Of a DNA stretch of 51,380 bases, positions 16,642-23,935 are shown in pieces; the first letter of the stretch is position 1, and each line of letters opens with the position of its first letter. The translations under genes were made by a program, and so were the position numbers. The notes beneath the pieces are model-generated. The model was not told the origin of the DNA, made no database searches, and saw nothing but the letters and a program-made list of their open reading frames with translations. The stretch lies in contig JAGCPJ010000070.1 of NCBI GenBank assembly GCA_017965765.1, forward strand, positions 1 through 51,380, written 5' to 3'. Source of the stretch: Bacteroidales bacterium. GTDB lineage: Bacteria; Bacteroidota; Bacteroidia; Bacteroidales; F082.

Positions 16642-17996
16642 TATTGAATTACAATTTTATTAATGCCTTGTTTGGTCATGACAATATAAACACCTGGTTT
16701 CAGGGATTTGTGGTTGACTCGTTGCCCCGTAATGCTATAGATGACGGCGCTGGTGAGGTCGATGGTTGCGGATTCAATCGGGAGTTCTTCGATTTGGTCG
16801 TAACCGAAGAAGGGGATAAAGGTGACGAGGCCGAGACTGGGGTCGTCAGTCTGATGGAAGATGTGGTCTTCCACGACTTGTTCTTGGGTGGCACCCCAGT
16901 TGTTGCCTATGGCCATGATATTGCAGGTTGAATTGTTGTATAAGTCGTATATGGTGCCATTGTTGCCGTTGTCATGGATTTCGTTTTTGCCCCAATCTTC
17001 TTCGGTACCCAGGTCGATGTCGTGGATGTTGATGGCGGTGATGCCCCATAGGTTGCCGGTGATGACGTTGTCGCGTAAGATGGCTTTGCAGTTGGCGGAG
17101 GTGCCATAGATGGAGATGCCGCTGCCGCCGTTCATCGGGTTATCCTCGTGGTTGTTGTCGGTAAACTGGTTTCCGGTGATGACTGAAGAGATGGTTTGTC
17201 CCTGTTGGTTGTAGCCGTAACGGCATTCCCGGATGATATTGTCTTTCAGGAGTACTTTGGTATCGCCGACACCCATGAGGTCGGCCACCGAGACGCCGCC
17301 GCCGAACCAGGAGGCGTAGAAGGTATAGATCTCGTTTCCGACGATACGGATGGTATCGGAACTTCCAGGTCCAAGGTTGATTTGCGGGCTGTTGATGCCG
17401 TTGACGTTGGTGTCGAATTCACAATTCAGGATTTGGGGCGAGGCCTGTCCGTTGGCCGGAGAGCTGATGGCTGCGCCTTGGTTCAGCATAAAATAGCAGT
17501 TCTTGATTTCCGGGTCGCAGTTGAAGATGTCGATCACGGCGTTGCAGTAGCCTCTGGTGAAGTAGGTGAATTTGACATCGTCGAAGGTGATGTCCGACTC
17601 AATCACCTTGATGCCTGCGCCGTCGGAGAGGTACAGTTTTTTCATCAGGCAGTTGGAGGCGTTTTCGAATCTCATGCTGAACTGTTGGGTCTCGGTGCCG
17701 TAGAGTTTCACACGGTCGCCGGTGATGTTGCAGTTGATTGACCCGTTGATGGTGATCAGCACGCCGGGGGCATCGATACGTGAGACCTGGTTGTCGATGA
17801 GCAGCACGTCGTTGCTCGAGATGGTGAGGTCTTGGTGGATGGTGAACACGGTTCCAACGTTGGTGACCACGCCGTCAGTGGCGGTAACAAGGTCGGGCAG
17901 CGTGTAGGTGGTGCCGTCGCCGGGGCTGGTCCACTGGGCGTTTGCGAAGGAGGATAATGCGATGATGAATAGGAGGGTGGGTAAAAGTTTTCTCAT
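16641..17996 (-). CDS. Right-handed parallel beta-helix T9SS cargo protein
   Basis: A 451-residue secreted protein. The signal peptide ends at SFANAQ. The body consists of short repeated strands rich in Asn, Asp, Ile and Gly (GVLITINGSINCNITGD, IDIFNCDPEIKNCYF, SPQILNCEFDTNVNG), the pattern of a right-handed parallel beta-helix as in pectate lyase-like and NosD-like proteins. The end (AVIYSITGQRVNHKSLKPG, VYIVMTKQGINKIVIQ) is a shortened type A T9SS sorting domain. Whether it is enzymatic is not clear. On the minus strand upstream, a TTG and an AACTTTG sequence at about 18024-18052 could form the promoter. Confidence 0.8.
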   Translation of the reverse strand: MRKLLPTLLFIIALSSFANAQWTSPGDGTTYTLPDLVTATDGVVTNVGTVFTIHQDLTISSNDVLLIDNQVSRIDAPGVLITINGSINCNITGDRVKLYGTETQQFSMRFENASNCLMKKLYLSDGAGIKVIESDITFDDVKFTYFTRGYCNAVIDIFNCDPEIKNCYFMLNQGAAISSPANGQASPQILNCEFDTNVNGINSPQINLGPGSSDTIRIVGNEIYTFYASWFGGGVSVADLMGVGDTKVLLKDNIIRECRYGYNQQGQTISSVITGNQFTDNNHEDNPMNGGSGISIYGTSANCKAILRDNVITGNLWGITAINIHDIDLGTEEDWGKNEIHDNGNNGTIYDLYNNSTCNIMAIGNNWGATQEQVVEDHIFHQTDDPSLGLVTFIPFFGYDQIEELPIESATIDLTSAVIYSITGQRVNHKSLKPGVYIVMTKQGINKIVIQ

Positions 17997-18076
17997 AGAT
18001 CACATGAATTTGGATTAAAATGCAAAGTTGGGAAAAAATAATTAAAGAACAAATGAAAAACGGGATGTGAAACAAA

Positions 18077-18106
18077 AAACCCGCTGATATTTCAGCGGGT
18101 TTTTTG
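18077..18106. terminator. Terminator of tmRNA
   Basis: ACCCGCTGA pairs with TCAGCGGGT around TATT. A runs on one side and T runs on the other, so it can work in both directions. On the minus strand it lies just after the tmRNA 3' end. Confidence 0.85.
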
Positions 18107-18113
18107 AATAGTG

Positions 18114-18511
18114 TGGAGATGGAGGGAGTCGAACCCTCGTCCAAACAAGGAACCCCCAAGGTTTCTACATGCTTATTCCGCTGTTGGTTTTCGTGCCAGG
18201 CAAGGGAACGGACGCCCTAAACCTGACCTTATCTCCTAAATTTAACCCGTGTGTCGGAGCTCCACACAAGCGATCCCGAAATTGATTAGCACCCCGTGCT
18301 CAGGCCGGAATCAGGCATCTCCACCTGCGGGATGTTTCGTCCACCCACCTTGTGGGCGGATTAAGCCAGTAATCTACTGTACTTCGATTAGGCAGCGAAA
18401 GCGTAGTTATTCTCGCCAATTACTTTTTTGCAGTTAAGATTTACGAGCGTCGCTGCGAGGCTCGGCATGCTTCCGTGACAATTCATCTTGCTGTCAAAAC
18501 CGGTCACCCCC
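18114..18511 (-). ncRNA. ssrA: tmRNA
   Basis: A 398-nt transfer-messenger RNA that rescues stalled ribosomes. The 5' end GGGGGTGACCGGTTTTGACA and the 3' end with T arm GGGTTCGACTCCC and acceptor CATCTCC form the tRNA-Ala-like half; GGGGGUG pairs with CAUCUCC with two G-U pairs. The discriminator is A and CCA is not encoded. The tag frame lies at 18417-18388 and reads GGC GAG AAT AAC TAC GCT TTC GCT GCC TAA, giving GENNYAFAA. A stretch after it (CCACAAGGTGGGTGG region) fits the usual pseudoknots. An alaS-charged A precedes the tag. Confidence 0.96.
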
Positions 18512-18517
18512 AATGAA

Positions 18518-18545
18518 GTGGAAAGTTGAAAACGGATAACGGAAA
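18518..18545 (+). repeat. Degenerate heptanucleotide array in the tmRNA precursor region
   Basis: GTGGAAA, GTTGAAA, ACGGATA, ACGGAAA on the plus strand. It lies between the tmRNA promoter box and the mature 5' end, so it would be transcribed as part of the precursor. Confidence 0.7.
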
Positions 18546-18570
18546 GTATCTGCCTTCAAAGAACACGGTG

Positions 18571-18578
18571 CAAAATTA
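18571..18578 (-). promoter_or_regulatory. -7 promoter element for tmRNA
   Basis: TAATTTTG on the minus strand, about 60 bases before the mature 5' end, implying a processed leader. Confidence 0.5.
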
Positions 18579-18620
18579 CAACAAATATCGTTCCACCGCA
18601 AGGGATGCTTCGGAATTTGC

Positions 18621-19361
18621 TTAGAAATCCAGGCAAATACCGTAATAGAACATGCCCGGTCTGGGGTCAGTGCCTACAGTGTGGTTAAACATATATTCGT
18701 ATTCTACGAAGAGAAGACCAATCAGCGACACCCTGACGTGTCCGGAGAAATAACCGCGTTTTATCCCAGTGAGATCCATCTTTTCGCCTGCCAATCGCAT
18801 CGAGGTGATGTAATTGTAGCTCACGCCAGCGTGTACCTGGGCCCACTCTGTATCTCTCCCAATGCCGTAACGAAGTGTCAAAGGCACCGACAACGTCCTG
18901 GTCTTCAGCTTTTCCTTCACGGTGTTCCCCGACAAATCCATCGACTCAATTTTGACACGGTTTTTGTCATAACCAACACCCAGCAGCCAAGCCAGATGGT
19001 CGGTCAGATAAGTGCCATATTGAAACCGCGGATGCCAATCATACATTCCCCTTTCAAAATGAAAACTCGTCAATGTAAAGAAAAAGGCAGTATTCCCTTT
19101 ATTACTATGACTATAGGAGCGAACGGTGTTGGTGCTGTTGGTGCTGTTGGTGCTGGTGGTGCTGGCGCTGGTGGTGTTGGTGGTGTTAGTGGTGTTAGTG
19201 GTGTTAGTGGTGATGGTAGCTCCGGTATGGGTCGTCTCAGTCTTGTCCTTCTTCTTAATAACGACCGATCCCTGCATGTTTTGAGAGGGATTTTGTGCAT
19301 CGGCCAACATGAATGCGCCGCAAAGCAGCAAAACCATTAGTGCGAGTAGTCTTTTTTTCAT
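18621..19361 (-). CDS. Outer membrane beta-barrel-like protein with a Thr/Asn repeat
   Basis: A 246-residue exported protein with a signal peptide ending near MLADAQ. Residues 50-78 are a low-complexity linker of TNT/TTS triplets (TNTTNTTNTTNTTSASTTST), encoded by 9-bp units between about 19128 and 19215. The rest has amphipathic beta strands typical of a small outer membrane barrel (FFFTLTSFHFERGMYDWHPR, LSVPLTLRYGIGR, VHAGVSYNYITSMRL), and the protein ends in Phe, as barrel proteins do. Function is unknown. The repeat could vary in length in whole codons without breaking the frame. Confidence 0.7.
   Translation of the reverse strand: MKKRLLALMVLLLCGAFMLADAQNPSQNMQGSVVIKKKDKTETTHTGATITTNTTNTTNTTNTTSASTTSTNSTNSTNTVRSYSHSNKGNTAFFFTLTSFHFERGMYDWHPRFQYGTYLTDHLAWLLGVGYDKNRVKIESMDLSGNTVKEKLKTRTLSVPLTLRYGIGRDTEWAQVHAGVSYNYITSMRLAGEKMDLTGIKRGYFSGHVRVSLIGLLFVEYEYMFNHTVGTDPRPGMFYYGICLDF
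19128..19215 (-). repeat. In-frame trinucleotide/9-bp coding repeat
   Basis: On the plus strand, runs of GGTGTTGGT, GGTGCTGTT and GGTGTTAGT encode the Thr/Asn/Ser-rich linker on the minus strand. Confidence 0.75.
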
Positions 19362-19419
19362 GAAATTCTCCCTAAATACGTGTCGGGCGCAACCTCGTTT
19401 TTATTAATAAAGGAAAACT

Positions 19420-19460
19420 CTCCGTTTCCCGTTTTCCGTTTTCCGTTTTCCGTTCTCCGT
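19420..19460 (-). repeat. Heptanucleotide array, unit AACGGAA (minus strand)
   Basis: Five to six units (plus strand TCTCCGT, TTCCCGT, TTTCCGT, TTTCCGT, TTTCCGT, TCTCCGT). It abuts the TAA stop codon of the NtrC-like gene. Confidence 0.9.
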
Positions 19461-20621
19461 TTACTTCAGCGGGTTCCCAAAGTGGATGACGTCGTCCTTG
19501 GTGATGGTGCTTCCGCAAAGGATTACCAGTCGCTCCACGATGTTGTGAAGCTCGCGGATGTTGCCCGTCCACTGGTATTGCTTCATCTCCTCCATGGCTT
19601 CATCGGTGAACTTCGGTATCGCCTTGCCCATGGACTGCGAGATGTTCTCAATGAAACTGTTGACCAGCAACGGGATGTCATCCTTCCGTTCCCGCAACGG
19701 CGGTACATGAATCACGATGACACTTAAACGATGGTATAAGTCCTCGCGGAAAGCGTTCTCTTCGATCATCTTCTTTAGGTCCTTGTTGGTCGCCGCGATG
19801 ATGCGTACATCGACGGGGATCTCCTTCTCGCCGCCGACACGCACAATCTTGTTCTCCTGCAAGGCACGCAACACCTTGGCCTGGGCTGCCAGACTCATGT
19901 CGCCGATCTCGTCCAAGAACAGTGTTCCGCCATTGGCCAACTCGAAATCGCCCTTCTTCTGCTTGATGGCCGAGGTGAAGGATCCTTTTTCATGGCCGAA
20001 CAGCTGACTCTCGATGAGCTCTGCGGGGATCGCGGCGCAGTTGACCTCGATGAAGGGACCATAGCGACGGGGACTGAGCTCGTGCAGCTGTTTGGCAACA
20101 AGCTCTTTGCCCGTGCCGTTCTCACCCGTGATGAGCACCCTCGCGCCTGTGGGGGCAACCTTCTCGATCATCTCCCTGACTTCCATCATCGGAGCGGAAG
20201 TGCCAACCATCTCGTTCTGCTTGCTGACGGCTTTCTTCAAGGCCTTGTTCTCCGTGATCAACTTGCTCTTATCCATGGCATTGCGTACCGTGGTGAGCAG
20301 GTTGTTCAGATCGGGCGGTTTCTGGATGTAGTGGAAGGCACCTTTCAAGATGGCCTCCACCGCATTGTCCACTGTTGCGTGGCCGGTGATCATGATGACG
20401 GGCGTGTCACACATCGCCTTGACTTGCTCCAACACCTCAATGCCGTCCATGTCGGGCATCTTGATGTCGCACAGGATAACGTCGTATTCCTGCTCCTTGA
20501 CCATCTCAAGGGCCGAGGAGCCATTGGCAGCGTCATCCACGAGGTATTTCTCGTTCTCGAGTATCTCACGTAACACCCGACGGATGGGATCTTGGTCGTC
20601 GATAATCAGTATTCTTGGCAT
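19461..20621 (-). CDS. NtrC-family response regulator without a visible DNA-binding domain
   Basis: A 386-residue regulator. Residues 1-120 are a receiver domain (ILIIDDQDP, phosphoacceptor Asp in VILCDIKMPDMDG, Thr in ITGHAT, Lys in QKP). Residues 140-370 are a sigma-54 type AAA+ domain with Walker A GENGTGKE, Walker B GGTLFLDEIGD and arginine fingers in FREDLYHRL. Two oddities: the sigma-54 contact loop, normally GAFTGA, reads GSFTSA, and the protein ends at IHFGNPLK, about 50-80 residues short of the usual Fis-type helix-turn-helix. A heptad array starts right at the stop. The start at 20621 is chosen because upstream in-frame Mets fall inside or before the promoter. It may act without DNA binding or have lost it; no partner kinase lies in the window. 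Confidence 0.9.
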   Translation of the reverse strand: MPRILIIDDQDPIRRVLREILENEKYLVDDAANGSSALEMVKEQEYDVILCDIKMPDMDGIEVLEQVKAMCDTPVIMITGHATVDNAVEAILKGAFHYIQKPPDLNNLLTTVRNAMDKSKLITENKALKKAVSKQNEMVGTSAPMMEVREMIEKVAPTGARVLITGENGTGKELVAKQLHELSPRRYGPFIEVNCAAIPAELIESQLFGHEKGSFTSAIKQKKGDFELANGGTLFLDEIGDMSLAAQAKVLRALQENKIVRVGGEKEIPVDVRIIAATNKDLKKMIEENAFREDLYHRLSVIVIHVPPLRERKDDIPLLVNSFIENISQSMGKAIPKFTDEAMEEMKQYQWTGNIRELHNIVERLVILCGSTITKDDVIHFGNPLK

Positions 20622-20640
20622 AATCGTACTCCTTTCCATG

Positions 20641-20658
20641 CAAAAATAATTATTTTTG
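20641..20658. promoter_or_regulatory. Palindromic divergent promoter
   Basis: CAAAAATA-AT-TATTTTTG is a perfect palindrome carrying a TATTTTTG -7 box on each strand, two bases apart. The minus box serves the NtrC-like gene (start 20621) and the plus box the FG-GAP protein (start 20676). The two polymerases could not bind at once. Confidence 0.65.
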
Positions 20659-20675
20659 TGGTCAAAACATCGAAG

Positions 20676-22637
20676 ATGAAACATTTTCTTTTGACGGTAT
20701 TGTTTTTTATGGCGTTGGCCTCACCCGCACCATGCCAAGCAACTTTCCGTTCTCCGTTTTCCGTTTCCCGTTCCCCTTGGGTCGGCGGCCTCAACGCTTG
20801 TCAGTTTGGACGGATGGACCTGGACGGCGATGGACAAAAGGACTTGCTGGTGTTCGATCGGCATGGTAACCGGTTGCTCTGCTTTTTGAATAAAGGTGGT
20901 GTACAAGAAATTGATTATCAATATACTAATGTGTACAATGGCGTTTTCCCGGATTTCAAGGATTGGGTCGTCTTCGCTGATTACGACGGCGATGGCAAGG
21001 AGGATATCTTCACCTACTCCCAGGGCTGGGCGGGCATGAAGGTGTACCGTAATGTCTCCACCGCTGAACAGCTGGACTTTGAACTCGTTGTGGAGCCCTA
21101 TCTAACTTCCTATCAAGGCGGAGGAGCGGTGAATCTCTTGGCGACGAATGCCGACTATCCGGCCATTGCCGATCTGGATGGCGATGGTGACCTTGACATC
21201 TTGACTTTCGGGGTGATGGGAACCTTTATCGAGAAGCATCTGAATTGTTCCATGGAACGCTATGGTTGTCGCGACTCGCTGGTGTTTGAGCGGACCGAGA
21301 TGTGTTGGGGTAGGGTGGCCGAAAGCGAGGAGAACAACCTGATGTACCTGGATACCTGCCTGTTTGGCCGTGGCCTGATGCTGTCGGCTGAGGGTTTCAG
21401 ACATCGTGGCGCCACTGTCGCGGTTCGTGATTTGGATGGTGACGGGCTATTGGACTTGCTACTGGCCGATGTGGACTACCCTGGCTTGACGGCTTTGTAC
21501 AATGGCGGCGACCCATCGCAGGCGTTGATGGTTCGCCAGGAGGACTTCCCGCCCCAACAGCCTGTGCAGCTCCATTCCATGCCGGTGCCGTATTTCACGG
21601 ATGTCAACAACGACGGCTTCGACGATCTGCTGGTCTCGCCATTCGATCCCGACCCAATGGCTTCCGTGGGAGTGGAGAGCGTATGGCTGTATTTGAATCA
21701 TGGAACGAATGAATATCCTGATTTCCAACTTTATACAAAGTCATTTCTGCAAGATTCGATGATTGATGTGGGGAAGGGCGCCTATCCGAAATTTATGGAT
21801 TGGGATGCCGATGGGTTGCTGGATCTGTTGGTGGCGGACCTCGATGGCCGAATCACGTTTTTCAGGAACGTGGGTACTTCCAGCCAACCTGAGTTTGCCC
21901 AAATGAGTGAAGCCTTGGAAGAGGATTTGGAATGGTCAGAACGTTGTTACTTCGATGTAGATCAAGATGGGCTGCTGGATCTGGTGGAGGGCAATGAGTC
22001 AGGTAAACTGACTTATTATCACGGCCGTGGCAACGGCTTCGATTGGGTTACGGACTTCTGGGGTGGCATCGATGTGCGTGACTACAATACCTCTTATTAT
22101 GGTTACAGTATCCCCACTTTGTTTTATTACGAGGGCCAGTTGCTGCTTTGTGTCGGCTCGGAGCAAGGGAAACTGTTTTTGTACAAAGTGTCGGGAGATC
22201 CTGTCTTTGAGGAAGTTGACAATTTGTGGGAGAAGATTTGCGGCGACATGCCCAGCACCTTTGGGATGCGTTCTGCTGCGGCCGTGGCAGACCTCAACAA
22301 CGACGGGCAACTGGAGATCGTGGTGGGCAACTTCGCTGGAGGGCTGCAACTCTACAATGCGGAAATTGCGGTGAATAACCTTGGCCTTCCTGAGACTCAG
22401 GAAGCTATCAATGTGATGATATTCCCGAATCCGGTACAATCGCAAATCCGTATGGTATCGAAGGAGGATGATATCCTTCGGGTGATGGTTTCGGATTTGT
22501 GGGGGCGAAAGATCTTGGAGCGGCCCGTGAGTGGGAGGGAGGCCGTGTTGGAACTGCCAGAGCTAAGCCATGGCGTTTATTTGCTCACTTTGGTCTTTGA
22601 CCGTGGCTTGGTGAACCGTATCTTCTTCAAACGGTAG
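20676..22637 (+). CDS. FG-GAP/VCBS repeat T9SS cargo protein
   Basis: A 653-residue secreted protein. The signal peptide ends near ASPAPC or PCQA. The mature start FRSPFSVSRSPW is encoded by a heptad array. At least eight FG-GAP/VCBS-type calcium loops follow (DLDGDGQKDLL, DYDGDGKEDIF, DLDGDGDLDIL, DLDGDGLLDLL, DVNNDGFDDLL, DWDADGLLDLL, DVDQDGLLDLV, DLNNDGQLEIV), predicting a beta-propeller. The C terminus is a type A T9SS sorting domain (IFPNPVQSQIRM, LWGRKILE, HGVYLLTL). The start at 20676 follows the plus-strand promoter box; upstream in-frame codons would be outside the transcript. The last 61 bases overlap the convergent retropepsin gene. A cell-surface adhesion or carbohydrate-binding role is possible but not shown. 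Confidence 0.85.
   Translation: MKHFLLTVLFFMALASPAPCQATFRSPFSVSRSPWVGGLNACQFGRMDLDGDGQKDLLVFDRHGNRLLCFLNKGGVQEIDYQYTNVYNGVFPDFKDWVVFADYDGDGKEDIFTYSQGWAGMKVYRNVSTAEQLDFELVVEPYLTSYQGGGAVNLLATNADYPAIADLDGDGDLDILTFGVMGTFIEKHLNCSMERYGCRDSLVFERTEMCWGRVAESEENNLMYLDTCLFGRGLMLSAEGFRHRGATVAVRDLDGDGLLDLLLADVDYPGLTALYNGGDPSQALMVRQEDFPPQQPVQLHSMPVPYFTDVNNDGFDDLLVSPFDPDPMASVGVESVWLYLNHGTNEYPDFQLYTKSFLQDSMIDVGKGAYPKFMDWDADGLLDLLVADLDGRITFFRNVGTSSQPEFAQMSEALEEDLEWSERCYFDVDQDGLLDLVEGNESGKLTYYHGRGNGFDWVTDFWGGIDVRDYNTSYYGYSIPTLFYYEGQLLLCVGSEQGKLFLYKVSGDPVFEEVDNLWEKICGDMPSTFGMRSAAAVADLNNDGQLEIVVGNFAGGLQLYNAEIAVNNLGLPETQEAINVMIFPNPVQSQIRMVSKEDDILRVMVSDLWGRKILERPVSGREAVLELPELSHGVYLLTLVFDRGLVNRIFFKR
20742..20775 (-). 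repeat. Heptanucleotide array inside a coding region
   Basis: The plus strand reads TTTCCGT, TCTCCGT, TTTCCGT, TTCCCGT, TCCCC. It is translated on the plus strand as FRSPFSVSRSP just after the signal peptide. Confidence 0.85.
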
Positions 22638-23023
22638 TTGATGGTGGCTTTGAGGCGGTAAAGCAGGTCGCCCCCGATGATGCCGTGGATCGGAGGAAGC
22701 CCTAACTTTTCATAATTCTCATGAATAGTATCCAGATCGAGGGCTACGGCTTCATAGTTGTTGATTACGATGTCGCCAAACGAAAGGGAATCCATCACAA
22801 AAGTGGAGTTTTCCAGATCGTTGCCGCCTACGCCTGCGGTGATGCCTTCTTTTTTCTCAAAACAGGGATTGTCAATGAATTTTGAGATGACAATGGGGTC
22901 GAACACAGAACGCGAGGCACCGGTGTCAATAATGAAGTTGGCCTCCATGCCATTGATCTTGCCTTGGATCATGACATGGAAGCCTTCGCCTTCGATATCC
23001 AGCAATCGGATAGGGATCTCCAT
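22577..23023 (-). CDS. Retropepsin-like aspartic protease domain protein
   Basis: A 148-residue protein with one aspartic protease half: the active-site triad DTGAS in FIIDTGASRSVFD and the hydrophobic-hydrophobic-Gly motif GIIGGDLL near the C terminus. Retropepsin-like enzymes of this size act as dimers. No signal peptide is seen, so it is probably cytoplasmic. Its ATG shares one base with the stop of the LOG gene (TAATG), so the two are translationally coupled. Its 3' end runs 61 bases into the convergent FG-GAP gene, and those basic residues (PRSKTKVSK) may be dispensable. The substrate is unknown. Confidence 0.82.
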   Translation of the reverse strand: MEIPIRLLDIEGEGFHVMIQGKINGMEANFIIDTGASRSVFDPIVISKFIDNPCFEKKEGITAGVGGNDLENSTFVMDSLSFGDIVINNYEAVALDLDTIHENYEKLGLPPIHGIIGGDLLYRLKATINYRLKKIRFTKPRSKTKVSK

Positions 23024-23745
23024 TAGAGTTCAAGGTTGGGTTTGACGCTGAATCTCTCGTAGAAGTCCTTGATGACTTGCACGGCTTCTTCGGCGGTGTC
23101 CACCACATGGAAGATGTCGAAGTCTTCTTCCTTGATCATGTTCTCTTTGAGCAAGGTGTTGCGGAACCAGTCGATGAGTCCCTGCCAATAGTCTTTGCCG
23201 ACGAGCACGACGGGGAAGTCGGAGAGCTTTTCGGTTTGGATGAGTGTGAGGGCTTCCGACATCTCGTCGAGGGTGCCGAAGCCGCCCGGCATGGCGATAT
23301 AGCCTTGGGCGTAGCGCATGAAGATATTCTTGCGGACGAAGAAGTAGTTGAAACGGATGTTTTTGTCAAAGTCCACGTAGTCGTTGCATTTGCCTTCGAA
23401 GGGCAGAAGGATCTCGAGTCCCACACTGGTTCCTCCGGCTTCTTTGGCGCCTTTGTTTCCGGCTTCCATGATGCCAGGCCCGCCGCCGGTGATGACGCCG
23501 AAGCCAAGTTTGGTGATGCCGCGGGCGATGTCCTCAGTCATCTGATAGTATTTCTCTCCGGGTTTGGTACGGGCGGAGCCGAAGATGGCCACGCAGGGAC
23601 CGATTTTCGACATCTTTTCCATACCGTCCACGAATTCGGCCATGATCTTGAAGACCGACCAGGAGTCATGGGTTTTGACATCGTTCCAGGACTTGGGCTG
23701 GAAGCTTTTCTGGATGATTTGTACTTCTCTTTCTGTGATAGGCAT
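23023..23745 (-). CDS. LOG family protein (nucleotide 5'-monophosphate phosphoribohydrolase type)
   Basis: A 240-residue cytoplasmic protein with a Rossmann fold. The family motifs are clear: GGGPGIMEAGNKGA in the first half and PGGFGTLDEMSE (the PGGxGTxxE motif) in the second. Such proteins were once called lysine decarboxylase-like; characterised members release the base from nucleoside monophosphates such as AMP or cytokinin ribotides. Which nucleotide is used here cannot be told. It is the first gene of a two-gene unit with the retropepsin. Upstream lies an AATTCGG-type heptad array. Confidence 0.92.
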   Translation of the reverse strand: MPITEREVQIIQKSFQPKSWNDVKTHDSWSVFKIMAEFVDGMEKMSKIGPCVAIFGSARTKPGEKYYQMTEDIARGITKLGFGVITGGGPGIMEAGNKGAKEAGGTSVGLEILLPFEGKCNDYVDFDKNIRFNYFFVRKNIFMRYAQGYIAMPGGFGTLDEMSEALTLIQTEKLSDFPVVLVGKDYWQGLIDWFRNTLLKENMIKEEDFDIFHVVDTAEEAVQVIKDFYERFSVKPNLEL

Positions 23746-23751
23746 GATAAA

Positions 23752-23787
23752 AAATTCGGAATTATGGATTATGAATTCGGAATTATT
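23752..23787 (+). repeat. Heptanucleotide array, unit AATTCGG/AATTATG
   Basis: AATTCGG, AATTATG, GATTATG, AATTCGG, AATTATT in a row between the LOG gene and tRNA-Gly. The same type of unit is seen at the TrmH-HAD joint (9649-9662). Confidence 0.8.
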
Positions 23788-23789
23788 CG

Positions 23790-23797
23790 TATTTTTG
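23790..23797 (+). promoter_or_regulatory. -7 promoter element for tRNA-Gly
   Basis: TATTTTTG lies 10 bases before the mature tRNA 5' end. Confidence 0.55.
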
Positions 23798-23807
23798 CGG
23801 ACGTATT

Positions 23808-23880
23808 GCGAATGTAGCTCAGTTGGTAGAGCATCAGCTTCCCAAGCTGAGGGTCGCGGGTTCGAACCCCGTTATTCGCT
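23808..23880 (+). tRNA. tRNA-Gly (anticodon CCC)
   Basis: A 73-nt cloverleaf: acceptor GCGAATG with TATTCGC, D arm GCTCAGTTGGTAGAGC, anticodon stem TCAGC/GCTGA around TTCCCAA (anticodon CCC, codon GGG), T arm CGGGTTCGAACCCCG. CCA is not encoded. Confidence 0.93.
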
Positions 23881-23894
23881 CGTCGTAAAACCAA

Positions 23895-23930
23895 GTAGGG
23901 CTGTCACGATGTGGCAGCCCTACGTTTTTT
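23895..23930 (+). terminator. Terminator after tRNA-Gly, also facing the SPFH gene
   Basis: A 13-bp stem GTAGGGCTGTCAC / GTGGCAGCCCTAC with loop GAT, then GTTTTTT. It ends six bases before the SPFH gene stop, so it separates two convergent units. Confidence 0.88.
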
Positions 23931-23935
23931 GTGCA

